Shown here: in pieces, positions 1 to 8,524 of the stretch
Numbering within the stretch: position 1 is the first letter of the stretch
Layout of the letters: every line of letters starts with the position of its first letter
From: an uncultured Lachnospiraceae bacterium
Lineage (GTDB): Bacteria; Bacillota; Clostridia; Lachnospirales; Lachnospiraceae
DNA length: 22,791 nucleotides
Reading direction: 5' to 3'
Assembly (NCBI GenBank): GCA_910577165.1
Contig: CAJTLX010000054.1
Location: forward strand, 1-22,791
Notes under the pieces: model-generated
The model's database searches: none
Seen by the model: the letters and a program-made list of their open reading frames with translations, nothing else
What the model was told of the DNA's origin: nothing
Program-made: the position numbers and the translations under genes

Positions 1-10
1 TTTCAGCCAT
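1..10 (-). CDS. start of a gene running off the left edge
   Basis: Only the first three codons (Met-Ala-Glu) are inside the window. The start is supported by a GGAGG ribosome binding site at 19-23, eight bases before the ATG. It follows the acetyltransferase gene on the same strand by about 70 bases and could be co-transcribed with it. Nothing can be said about function. A 12-codon reading frame (11-49) ends in a TAA that abuts this ATG; it has no good ribosome binding site of its own. Confidence 0.35.
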
Positions 11-82
11 TTAAAATTCCTCCAAATCCTGATTGACTGCCACAGCCATTTCCCCAAATCGGAAGTTCGTCGGGCAAATTAT

Positions 83-568
83 TTAGACCTCTTTATATAA
101 CAGCCAAAAGCAAGGACATGATCTCGGCTGCATATTTTCGTTTCGGTCGCAGGGATCTTTTGTACACTCCTTTACCTTTATTGTAAAACCAAGCCGCTTA
201 TATAAGCGAATATTGGCTATATCTGTGGTATCAACACCAATAGATATCCTTTGATATCCCAAATCCTTTATGTGTTCGATCATATGGCAGATCAGCTTTG
301 TCCCTAATCCCTGACCACGGAAATCTGTTCTAACTCTAAATGCACAAAGATATGCAGTTCTTTTACCATCCGCAAAATCTTTGTCCTCAAGGTCATAGAA
401 AACATACAACTCTCCAATTAGTTCTCCATCATAGTCGAGTGTCCAAAATTCGGCATTCCCTCTTTTTATATTATCGCAAAAGAATTTTGCATTAGAAGAA
501 GCGGTATGAATACTCTCATACCCCCACAATTCCAACAACTCATGCTCTGCTGCTCTTCTAATCTTCAT
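83..568 (-). CDS. GNAT family N-acetyltransferase
   Basis: Predicted 161-residue acetyltransferase of the GNAT (Gcn5-related) fold, which transfers an acetyl group from acetyl-CoA to an amine. The acetyl-CoA pyrophosphate loop is visible as RVRTDFRGQGLGTKL (R/Q-x-x-G-x-G/A pattern), preceded by the strand with YLCAFRV and followed by the typical IANIRLYKRLGF segment (motif B). The length is normal for a single GNAT domain. The ATG at 568 was chosen because TGGAGG lies nine bases upstream; a longer in-frame version would start with TTG and contain the ribosome binding site itself. It lies 78 bases downstream of the two-gene ATPase module on the same strand and may be read from the same transcript. 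The substrate cannot be predicted. The C-terminal part has an unusual Cys/Pro-rich stretch (RSCPCFW). Confidence 0.85.
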   Translation of the reverse strand: MKIRRAAEHELLELWGYESIHTASSNAKFFCDNIKRGNAEFWTLDYDGELIGELYVFYDLEDKDFADGKRTAYLCAFRVRTDFRGQGLGTKLICHMIEHIKDLGYQRISIGVDTTDIANIRLYKRLGFTIKVKECTKDPCDRNENMQPRSCPCFWLLYKEV

Positions 569-590
569 GGATTTTATCCTCCAATTCAAG

Positions 591-605
591 AACGCTTCTG
601 GCGTT
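591..605 (-). other. small hairpin between module gene 2 and GNAT gene
   Basis: AACGC and GCGTT arms enclose a five-base loop, with a few extra pairs possible beyond a bulged G. It lies just before the GNAT ribosome binding site. There is no T-run, so it is not a convincing terminator; it may stabilise or process the mRNA. Confidence 0.25.
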
Positions 606-646
606 TTGCTGCGGGGCGTACATTGTGCCTTACATAATATCTTTTT

Positions 647-1714
647 CTACAGTGCAAAGATCCCGTCCACTTCCTCCTGCGGCAGTGTCCGGATATGCGC
701 AAGCACATTTCTTGCATTTTTTAGCCTGTTTAATTTCTCCACATCTTCATATTGCATCTGTATCTGCCCGCTCCCCGCCAGATAGGACAAAATCCCAAGC
801 TCTACTTCGCTCGCCTCGAAAACTCTTTCCCTATAGTCGACAACAATCGGCAGCAGTCCCTCGATCTCTTTTTGATATTTTTGTACCAGCACATTTCTCT
901 GCCGCTCCACAAGCGGGAAGATCACCTTGATCTGCGCCTCCCAAAGACGTTCCTGTAAATCTTCCTCTCGGATATCCGTCCCGAAATCCCTCCCGTCACT
1001 CCTCGCTTCGGTATTGGCAATCTCGCGGATCACACTGAGCGGATCTTCCAGAAATGCCTTTCCCCTCTCAATACAGAGTGCGGACAATTCAATATCATCG
1101 GGCAGCATAATGGATACCACCTCCGCGAGGTACTGCTTAAAAATCTCTTTCTCTGAGGAAGAAGAAGTCGCTAACACATTGAACAGATAATTGTCATAAT
1201 GCCCTATCTCCCTTGTGTAGCTGATATTTCTAAGCCCCTTCTTCTCCTTGATCCCAGCTCCTGCGGGGGTTCTCGCCTCGACAATAAAGATACATCCCCT
1301 TTTATGTTTTCCTAAAGCCTTATTGTAGTCTTCAATTAGTTTTGCCCATTTAATCAAGCTTTCCTCACTGGTTTTAGCAATCCATAAAATACTGTCCGTC
1401 AACACAATATCTTCATTTTTTGCTAAGAATTCCGCATATCCAATCCCCGGGCGATAGTGGACGCGTTTTTCTTTTTTACAGAATTCAAAGAACAGATATT
1501 CCCCCGGATCCTCCACCATATCCTCAATATAGCGGTAGGATCTTGTGGGATTCTGCCCCTCAATTCTCGTTTCCACAATCTCTTTCATCGTTTCGTACCA
1601 GGGAATTGTATCGGGTAATTGCAAAATAATACTCTGTCCATTCTGCACCGTATCGACAATCTTATCAAGAAAATGACTTGCATTTGTCACCTTTGTCCAC
1701 CATACTTTATCCAT
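647..1714 (-). CDS. STAND-ATPase partner protein, possibly inactive STAND (iSTAND-like)
   Basis: Predicted soluble protein of 355 residues that I cannot assign to a named family. It has no signal peptide or membrane segment. The N-terminal third reads like a P-loop NTPase fold without catalytic residues. A strand (SIILQLPD, about residues 29-36) sits where a Walker A loop would be but lacks G-x-x-x-x-G-K-S/T. A later strand ends in an acidic residue (GCIFIVEAR, about residues 140-148), as a Walker B strand would. The C-terminal half is mostly helical (e.g. ERLWEAQIKVIFPLVERQRN). The start is well set: GGAGG seven bases upstream, inside the last codons of the ATPase gene, whose TAG lies two bases before this ATG. 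That spacing indicates translational coupling and a joint function. Inactive STAND partners are known from nucleotide-dependent conflict systems; applying that idea here is inference. Confidence 0.55.
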   Translation of the reverse strand: MDKVWWTKVTNASHFLDKIVDTVQNGQSIILQLPDTIPWYETMKEIVETRIEGQNPTRSYRYIEDMVEDPGEYLFFEFCKKEKRVHYRPGIGYAEFLAKNEDIVLTDSILWIAKTSEESLIKWAKLIEDYNKALGKHKRGCIFIVEARTPAGAGIKEKKGLRNISYTREIGHYDNYLFNVLATSSSSEKEIFKQYLAEVVSIMLPDDIELSALCIERGKAFLEDPLSVIREIANTEARSDGRDFGTDIREEDLQERLWEAQIKVIFPLVERQRNVLVQKYQKEIEGLLPIVVDYRERVFEASEVELGILSYLAGSGQIQMQYEDVEKLNRLKNARNVLAHIRTLPQEEVDGIFAL

Positions 1715-1716
1715 CG

Positions 1717-4700
1717 CTAATCCTCCATGTATTTCATAAGATTATTGTCCACTTCCGTAGCTGTGCCCATCATCTGGAAAAAACTGTAACGTGAAAATAG
1801 ATAGGAGCGACTTATCGTTTGTCTTAAAATATTGAGTTCGCGCAGTTCCTCAAGCAGCCCATCCACAGCACTTTCGCTCAATTCCACAATTCTTTTAAAG
1901 CCGTATCCCGCCGCCGCGTCAATAATATTTCTTGCGGAATATCCCTCGCTCTCGGAGGCGGAATTTACATTCTGATGGTAGAGATGCGCCATCAGCAGAG
2001 CAATAATATAATATAAGTTATCCTCCCCAAGCAATAAGGTAATCTCAAATTTTTCGCGAATCTGATTCTTAAAATCCGGGTTGGAGAGTACTTTTTTAAT
2101 ATGATTATCCTGGATCTCATAGGCTGGCGCATCATACTGATTATAGCCGGCATAATCACTTTTGCGCATCGCTTCAATTAAATTCGCACAGTAGAGCTGG
2201 ATCAGTCCCGGAAAATAATTTGTATTTGCCAGGATAAGGGATACGAGGGACTGCTTCTCTTCCGGAAAGCGGAATCCCAGATAATACAGCGGCTCCTCTA
2301 AAAGCTGGCGCGCCTCCCACTTGCCAAAAGGCTTTACGGTAAGGGAAGTCAGATGGGTCAGCACACTGTTGTTTGACAGCGCGAGATTGCGCTTAAATCT
2401 TACCACATTATGAAGCCCTGCAACCACAAATTTAAAACGCCCTGTGCCCACACTCTGAATATCCTTTAACGCATCAAACGGATGGAAATTTACCCTCTGA
2501 CAGCTCTCAATAAATGCGTCCGCCTCATCCAACAAAAGAAGCAGATATGGGATTTTTACTTTTTTTGGATCCATCAGCCTGCGTCGGATTGCCCTTGCAA
2601 GTTCATCCCAGTCACTGGTATTGATATCCTGATCAAGTATCCCCACATCGTAGAGTTCATGACCAACCTTGTTTGCCGCCCTTTCGTAATCACAGTCTTT
2701 TAACACAACCAAAACCGCTCGGTCATGATTCTCGTCCCGGTCAATATCCCTCTTTGCCATTCTAAGCAGCGCGGATTTTCCAAGCTGACGGCCGCCATAT
2801 ACAATATTGACTCCCCCGGGCGACTCGATCTTTTCCAGTTCTTCTTTGCGCCCCATAAAAAGTTCTGGCGGCATCTCGTTTGAGGCATCCCACACGTACG
2901 GCTGATAATAGGCAAACGGCATCATCACCTGCATCAAAATCTGATTGACAAACTGAATATTATAATTGTTGATCAAAAACGCCAAAAGAACACGGTCAAG
3001 CACGGCAAATATCGTATTTTTTAAGTCGGACTTCACTTTTCTTGCCAATTTTCTTCGGTCGGAAAGGGAGAGAGTATGGTCTAGCAAAATCAGATTATTT
3101 TTTAAGCCCGTAATATTTTTAAATTCCTCGATCAGCCGATCGGCATCATAGCGTCCAACCAGGCATACAACACGAAATCCCTCCTCCTCCGCACAGGAAC
3201 CAAATGCGGCGATCGGATGCTTATAATTGACTTTTCTGCCATTTTCCGGGCGGATAATACGGACAAAATAATTTTCTAATTTTCCAATTTTTGGCTGTTC
3301 CTCCACCATTATCCCCGAAAAGCCCAGTGCCTCCAAAAGCGCGCTCAATCGGCTCATTCCAAGTGTTCCTCCGTTGCTCATCCAGTTGTCCACTAAACGT
3401 TTCGCGCCCCTGTCGTCCTTATTCTTTATATGAGGGGAGAGAATATCGCTCAGTTTCCGATCCGTCCCGAATGCTCTCCGATAATTATATTCATAATCGT
3501 CAATGAATTTCTGTAAGTAATCCACACCCGTCATTAACAGTGCTTCTTCCGGTTCATCGCTGTCGATCCGTGAAAGCAAATCCTCCGCAACCGTATAATT
3601 TTGCTTGTCAATCATCTCCTTAATCTTTTCCATTCTCCTCTGTACGCGCTCCGTCTTCCCGCCCTTTTCCTTCATTCGGTTTAATTCCTGCAAAAGAGCC
3701 TTTCCCCTTACCTTGGCATCCTCGTGAATCTTTTTCTTGTACTGCTCCAAAACCATATTAAAAAAGCCATAATTTCCAGTATTTACTGCGTATTCATACC
3801 AGTCATTCGCAATCTTTTGAATCTTTTCTTTCTTGTCCTCCTTTGTCTCCTCAATCTGTCCGTAGCTTTGCGCCAATTCCAAAGTCTGGATAAAATCCTC
3901 TAATTTCTGTCCGGCATCTAAAACCGCCATTTCCTCTGACTTTTTAATATCATAATTTTCATTTTCCAGCCATTCTGTCCGCCTTATATCGTTCAAGTAA
4001 TTGACAATCAGCTTCGCGCTTCCATAGTCGTCGCCATAGTGTTGGAAAATATAATCTAATTTTTCTTCAAAGGTCATCAATTTAGAATTTGCGTGTTCCA
4101 ATATCCGGTTTGGCAGAGAAAATTCTTCAAAATCCTCAAATTTTCCCCTCATATCCGGCAGATAATTCTCATCCAAAAGCACATGATTTCCTCGGAGAAA
4201 ATCAATATAATAATACTTGTGTTGCCGCTCGCTGTAGCTGCCATTTAATCGTGCGCGCAGCTCTGCGATCGTGTTTAACATTACCTCGATCCCTGCATTT
4301 TCCGAAAGCAGCGCGTTTTCTTTACGTTTTTTAAGCTCCTCGCAAACTTCCCCCAGATCGGATAAAATATCCGCCTTTACCTCCCTGTATTTCCTGCTGC
4401 CGTCGTCATCGCGCAGGGAGTTCATCCGCTCAACCAGTCCGATCCATGCACACATCACGCGCAGAACCTTTTCGATCGCATTTAACAGATTGTTTCGCAG
4501 ACGGCTCATCAGGTCGGAACTTTTGTGCGCCTCCCGCATCACCTCCGCCGCCTTGTCCCAATAATAGTCCACAAATGCATTTAATTTGTCTGTATCAATC
4601 TCGCAGTCCTGCGCACTGGATTCCCCTCTTAAAAAGGTTTTTTGTAAGTAGGCACTAACCGCATCTGCTTCTTTATATTCCCCGTCCACAATCACTTTGA

Positions 4701-6927
4701 AATACAGCACAAAATCATTTTCCTGAGAAAAAATTCTTTTTTTCGTTTCAATAAATCTTTTATGATTAGCATTTTCTTTAACATAACCCAATACATACGT
4801 TTCATAATAAGATTTTGCTTCGGAGACCACCTGGTTTAACTCCTGCTCGACAAATATCCTGTCCTGATCCCGGTAGTCCGCATAAAAATCAATCCCCTTA
4901 TGCGTGTCCTCCTTAAACTGCATAAGAAGGTACAACACATCCGTCAGCGAATGACTCTCCTGAACCAGTATGGATTCCTTGACGCTCCGGTACAACGCTT
5001 TCATATCATAGTCGTAACTTAAATGATTCATAAAGAAATTGCGCAGGGTGGCGGACACCATCAGGGACTGGGAAAAGATATCTTCCTGGTCAGAATAAAT
5101 GGTAAAAATATCCTTGGAATTATAAACACATTTCATCCATGGCACATTGACCGCATACCCCAATTTTCGATAGATCGGCTCCATCTCTTTAATCCGCTCC
5201 ATCACTGAGCGCAAATAGGTGGTCGCACAATAAATCTTTTCATCCGAAATCATACGATATGTATTTTCGATCGCCTCCTTTGCCGCACCCGAAAATTCTA
5301 ACTCAGAGACAGGACTTCTCCTGATATACTGTGCCCCCGCCTCCCTTCCCTCCCTTTTTCCGTCCGCCTTCGCGCGTCCGGATACAGACTCCCCTTTTAA
5401 GAACATTTCAATATCCGTCTTTTCCCCGCTCTCAAAGGCAATATATTCCTGTTCCATCAGCCCATAGCAAAAAAGACAAGTCGGCGAAAGCCCTACTTTC
5501 TCAATAAAGAACATGGCAAGTTTTCTGGCGTACTCATAATTAAATCCGGCGACAATCACTGATCTATACTCTTTTCCTGACTCTTTTTTTAATTCCCTCT
5601 CCATATCCCTAAAGCAGGAAACCACCTTGTTCCCACCACTCCAGATCGCGCCTAACACCAGATGATATCTCTCGCTCTCCGGGTCATTAAACAGACTGTA
5701 AAAACCTTCTTCCCAAATATAGTTCTGACATTTACAATTTTTTCCAAGATATTGGTAGTGCAGCAAAATCAAATTTAAATAGGCAGCTCTTGTCAATGTC
5801 GGGTAGATCCCTTCCACGCGCTCTTTCTTTATATCCACGCGCTTTACTCCCTTTAACCCCAGATAGGATCGGGACTCTTTCGACTGAAATGCCCTCGCAC
5901 CATTCTGGGAAAGTGCGTAGATCGCCCCCAGCTTGCTTGTCCCGCACTCCCACAAATATCCCTTCTTTTGAAGATATTCTACCGAAAGCACCACCTCCTC
6001 CAGTGGTTTTTCCGCCTCAGCACAGATCAGTTTTATATTTACCGAATCAAAAATATAAGCATTCTTCAGTACTGCAATATTTAACTCTTCATATTTGGCT
6101 TTGACCTCGTTAATAAACTCCTTGACTCCAAATTTTCGGCTCTCGCGCGGACTATGTACTGCATAGAATTCTCCCGCTTCACTGATATCGCTGGATAGAA
6201 GAGTTTTCTCCTCAATCTCCTTTGCCAAAAGTGCGTCTTCCTCCCTTTGTTTCTCCTCCAAAATTTCAAGATTTGTCGGTGCGGCTTCCTTTTTCACAGA
6301 AACTTCCTGCACCAGAATTTCCTCCTTTGCCGCTGCAATCAGCATATCGCCTTTAGCACTCTCTGGCAGATAGATCACTTTGTCAATAATCGCCTTTCCC
6401 ATCAGTTTCATATCAAAGAATGGCGACAGTACAACCGCGTAATTAATAAGCTTTGCCGAATCCGTTTCTAACACTGCCTCCACAAACTGCCGGTAAATTT
6501 CCATCTCGTTTTCTTTTCCCGGCGCGTAACTGGCAAGAAGCTCCTCCAAATCTTTCTTATACTTCTTTAACAGCAGCTTTGTTTCCTTTTCTTTGGTTTC
6601 AAGTTCTAAAAATTTCCTGTATTTTACAAGTAATTCTTTCTGTTCCAACTCCTGGATCGTCCGGTCGATCCAATTTTTTAACTCCGCGACTTTTTTTGTC
6701 TTTGGAGTCGTCAGTTCTAAAGGTTTACACAGTTCCTGACATTTTTCCTCCGCCGAAGAAATTTCTTGCAGAGCATTTGCCGTTCGAAGCAAAACCTCAT
6801 TTTCTATCCAATTTCCTGATTTAATACAGATATATATATATTCAATATCCTGTTTCAATTCTGTTATCTGTCTGGAAATCGAATCAAAAATGGCCTGTAC
6901 TTCCCGCAGTTTCTCTATCCTGTCCAT
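1717..6927 (-). CDS. giant STAND/AAA-type P-loop ATPase, candidate conflict-system protein
   Basis: A 1736-residue protein, very large for a bacterium. From the N terminus: a coiled-coil region (about 1-150); a winged-helix-like stretch (about 290-360); an unassigned alpha/beta region (about 370-510); a long helical solenoid-like region (about 550-1200); a conserved alpha/beta linker; then the ATPase. The ATPase has a Walker A GGRQLGKSA (1378-1386), a Walker B LLLLLDEAD with D1467 and E1468, and a sensor-1-like strand RFKFVVAGLHNVVRF. A C-terminal winged-helix-like region (about 1640-1736) ends the protein. This order of MGRKEEL box, P-loop and C-terminal wing is that of STAND/Orc-like signalling ATPases, which act as switches in immunity and conflict systems. 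No nuclease, TIR or protease motif was recognised, so an effector may lie in the uncharacterised N-terminal 1300 residues or in the coupled partner. The start has GGAGGG six bases upstream. Confidence 0.8.
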   Translation of the reverse strand: MDRIEKLREVQAIFDSISRQITELKQDIEYIYICIKSGNWIENEVLLRTANALQEISSAEEKCQELCKPLELTTPKTKKVAELKNWIDRTIQELEQKELLVKYRKFLELETKEKETKLLLKKYKKDLEELLASYAPGKENEMEIYRQFVEAVLETDSAKLINYAVVLSPFFDMKLMGKAIIDKVIYLPESAKGDMLIAAAKEEILVQEVSVKKEAAPTNLEILEEKQREEDALLAKEIEEKTLLSSDISEAGEFYAVHSPRESRKFGVKEFINEVKAKYEELNIAVLKNAYIFDSVNIKLICAEAEKPLEEVVLSVEYLQKKGYLWECGTSKLGAIYALSQNGARAFQSKESRSYLGLKGVKRVDIKKERVEGIYPTLTRAAYLNLILLHYQYLGKNCKCQNYIWEEGFYSLFNDPESERYHLVLGAIWSGGNKVVSCFRDMERELKKESGKEYRSVIVAGFNYEYARKLAMFFIEKVGLSPTCLFCYGLMEQEYIAFESGEKTDIEMFLKGESVSGRAKADGKREGREAGAQYIRRSPVSELEFSGAAKEAIENTYRMISDEKIYCATTYLRSVMERIKEMEPIYRKLGYAVNVPWMKCVYNSKDIFTIYSDQEDIFSQSLMVSATLRNFFMNHLSYDYDMKALYRSVKESILVQESHSLTDVLYLLMQFKEDTHKGIDFYADYRDQDRIFVEQELNQVVSEAKSYYETYVLGYVKENANHKRFIETKKRIFSQENDFVLYFKVIVDGEYKEADAVSAYLQKTFLRGESSAQDCEIDTDKLNAFVDYYWDKAAEVMREAHKSSDLMSRLRNNLLNAIEKVLRVMCAWIGLVERMNSLRDDDGSRKYREVKADILSDLGEVCEELKKRKENALLSENAGIEVMLNTIAELRARLNGSYSERQHKYYYIDFLRGNHVLLDENYLPDMRGKFEDFEEFSLPNRILEHANSKLMTFEEKLDYIFQHYGDDYGSAKLIVNYLNDIRRTEWLENENYDIKKSEEMAVLDAGQKLEDFIQTLELAQSYGQIEETKEDKKEKIQKIANDWYEYAVNTGNYGFFNMVLEQYKKKIHEDAKVRGKALLQELNRMKEKGGKTERVQRRMEKIKEMIDKQNYTVAEDLLSRIDSDEPEEALLMTGVDYLQKFIDDYEYNYRRAFGTDRKLSDILSPHIKNKDDRGAKRLVDNWMSNGGTLGMSRLSALLEALGFSGIMVEEQPKIGKLENYFVRIIRPENGRKVNYKHPIAAFGSCAEEEGFRVVCLVGRYDADRLIEEFKNITGLKNNLILLDHTLSLSDRRKLARKVKSDLKNTIFAVLDRVLLAFLINNYNIQFVNQILMQVMMPFAYYQPYVWDASNEMPPELFMGRKEELEKIESPGGVNIVYGGRQLGKSALLRMAKRDIDRDENHDRAVLVVLKDCDYERAANKVGHELYDVGILDQDINTSDWDELARAIRRRLMDPKKVKIPYLLLLLDEADAFIESCQRVNFHPFDALKDIQSVGTGRFKFVVAGLHNVVRFKRNLALSNNSVLTHLTSLTVKPFGKWEARQLLEEPLYYLGFRFPEEKQSLVSLILANTNYFPGLIQLYCANLIEAMRKSDYAGYNQYDAPAYEIQDNHIKKVLSNPDFKNQIREKFEITLLLGEDNLYYIIALLMAHLYHQNVNSASESEGYSARNIIDAAAGYGFKRIVELSESAVDGLLEELRELNILRQTISRSYLFSRYSFFQMMGTATEVDNNLMKYMED

Positions 6928-6961
6928 TTTTTTCCCTCCAAAATGAATTTTCTTCTCTATT

Positions 6962-6991
6962 ATTGTAACTCTCTGTCGATGTTTTGGTCAA
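6962..6991 (-). promoter_or_regulatory. sigma-A-like promoter of the ATPase module
   Basis: On the minus strand, -35 TTGACC (6991-6986), an 18-base spacer and -10 TACAAT (6967-6962) lie about 35 bases before the ATPase start codon. This gives a short leader and an independent transcription unit for the two-gene module. Confidence 0.7.
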
Positions 6992-7044
6992 GGTATTTTC
7001 ATATGTTTATCTAAAAATCTTTGCTTAAAAAATCTGCTCCAACA

Positions 7045-7089
7045 AAAAGAGCCGTTTAAGGGCAGATTTTGATCCTAAACAGCTCTTTT
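7045..7089 (-). terminator. intrinsic terminator after nfnB
   Basis: Arms AAAAGAGC-GTTTA and TAAAC-GCTCTTTT form a stem with one mismatch and one bulge. On the minus strand it is followed by further T residues. It lies 18 bases after the nfnB stop and separates the nfn operon from the ATPase module. The A/T symmetry of the stem could also stop plus-strand transcripts. Confidence 0.8.
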
Positions 7090-7106
7090 AAAAAAATAAA
7101 TTTTTC

Positions 7107-8498
7107 TTACTTTGCGGACAAAAACTGATCAATCCCGCTCGCCGCCGCTTTTCCTGCACCCATCGCAAGGATCACGGTCGCCGCGCCGGTCACGGCATCC
7201 CCACCGGCATAGACCCCTCTCTTTGTGGTCTGACCATTCTCCTCCTGCGCCACAATACACTTATGACTATTGATTTCAAGCCCCGAAGTCGTTGCAGAAA
7301 TCAGAGGATTCGGGCTGGTTCCCAGCGACATAATCACTGTATCTAAGGCAAGTTCAAATTCGGAACCCGCCTTTTCCACAGGTCTTCTTCTGCCGGAGAC
7401 ATCCGGCTCGCCAAGCTCCATCTCCACACAGATCATCCCGCGCACCCAGCCATTTTCATCCACGAGAATTTCCTTCGGGTTGGTGAGGAGATTAAAGATA
7501 ATTCCCTCCTCCTTTGCGTGGTGAACTTCCTCCACACGCGCCGGAAGCTCAGACTCGCCGCGACGGTACACAATATGCACCTCCGCCCCCAGGCGCAGTG
7601 CCGTGCGCGCCGCGTCCATCGCCACATTGCCGCCGCCGACCACCGCAACCTTTTTTCCGTGGAAGATCGGTGTGTCATAGTCGTCAAGATAAGCTTTCAT
7701 CAAATTGTTTCTGGTTAGAAACTCATTCGCCGAGAACACACCGTTCGCGTTCTCCCCCGGAATTCCCATAAATTTTGGCAGTCCCGCGCCGGAACCGATA
7801 AATACTGCCGAGAATCCCTCCTCGTTTAAAAGCTCATCCACCGTTGTGGACTTTCCAATCACAACATTCGTCTCAATCTTTACGCCGAGGGATTTGACAT
7901 TTTCAATCTCCGCCGCAACCACGGTTTGTTTCGGAAGGCGGAATTCCGGAATTCCGTACACCAGCACACCGCCCGGCTCGTGCAATGCCTCAAAGATCGT
8001 CACATCGTAGCCCGCTTTTGCCAGCTCACCCGCACAGGTAAGTCCCGCCGGACCGGAACCGATCACTGCCACTTTCTTTCCCTTCTTTTCCGATGCCGCC
8101 TGAGGATGAATCCCGTTCTCCCTCGCCCAGTCCGCGGTAAAACGCTCTAGTTTCCCAATGGAAACCGGATCGCCCTTAATGCCCCGGATACATTTTGCCT
8201 CACACTGGCTCTCCTGAGGGCAGACGCGCCCACAAATGGCAGGAAGTGCGGAATACATTGAAAGAATCTGAAAGGATTCCGAAAGTTTATCCTCCTCGAT
8301 CGCGCGAATAAATCCCGGAATATCAATATTTACCGGGCATCCCTTCTGGCACTGCGGATTTTTGCATTTTAGGCAGCGGGAGGCCTCCGCCATTGCCTCC
8401 TCCTTATTGTAGCCCAAACATACCTCGTCAAAGTTTGTCGCTCGTACCTTTGGATCCTGTTCTCTGACTGGTACTTTCTTTAATACATCAATTTCCAT
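7107..8498 (-). CDS. nfnB: NfnB, large subunit of bifurcating ferredoxin:NADP+ oxidoreductase
   Basis: 463-residue flavoprotein of the glutamate-synthase small-subunit (GltA) family. With NfnA it forms the cytosolic NADH-dependent reduced ferredoxin:NADP+ oxidoreductase, which couples NADH and reduced ferredoxin to NADPH formation by flavin-based electron bifurcation or confurcation. Two four-cysteine sets for [4Fe-4S] clusters are visible: C42, C45, C50, C54 and C89, C93, C99, C103. An FAD-binding GSGPAG follows at 147-152, and an NADPH-binding GGGNVAMDAA at 288-297. The ATG at 8498 gives the usual N terminus (MEIDVLKKVPVREQDP). An in-frame TTG at 8528 would overlap the nfnA stop. The gene follows nfnA by 26 bases. 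A plain annotation as glutamate synthase small subunit is less likely because no large glutamate synthase subunit is nearby and nfnA is adjacent. Confidence 0.92.
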   Translation of the reverse strand: MEIDVLKKVPVREQDPKVRATNFDEVCLGYNKEEAMAEASRCLKCKNPQCQKGCPVNIDIPGFIRAIEEDKLSESFQILSMYSALPAICGRVCPQESQCEAKCIRGIKGDPVSIGKLERFTADWARENGIHPQAASEKKGKKVAVIGSGPAGLTCAGELAKAGYDVTIFEALHEPGGVLVYGIPEFRLPKQTVVAAEIENVKSLGVKIETNVVIGKSTTVDELLNEEGFSAVFIGSGAGLPKFMGIPGENANGVFSANEFLTRNNLMKAYLDDYDTPIFHGKKVAVVGGGNVAMDAARTALRLGAEVHIVYRRGESELPARVEEVHHAKEEGIIFNLLTNPKEILVDENGWVRGMICVEMELGEPDVSGRRRPVEKAGSEFELALDTVIMSLGTSPNPLISATTSGLEINSHKCIVAQEENGQTTKRGVYAGGDAVTGAATVILAMGAGKAAASGIDQFLSAK

Positions 8499-8524
8499 GA
8501 ATTGTTCACCATATCCTTTCCGAA

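Noticed and set aside
11..49. 12-codon leader peptide before the left-edge gene
   Set aside because: No adequate ribosome binding site, and too little downstream sequence to judge; the abutting stop/start may be chance.
4271..4658. Plus-strand reading frames inside the giant ATPase gene and other long genes
   Set aside because: They lack ribosome binding sites, overlap well-supported genes and have compositions expected of shadow frames.
7107..8498. Glutamate synthase small subunit (gltD/gltA)
   Set aside because: Same protein family, but pairing with an NfnA-type gene and absence of the large synthase subunit favour NfnB.
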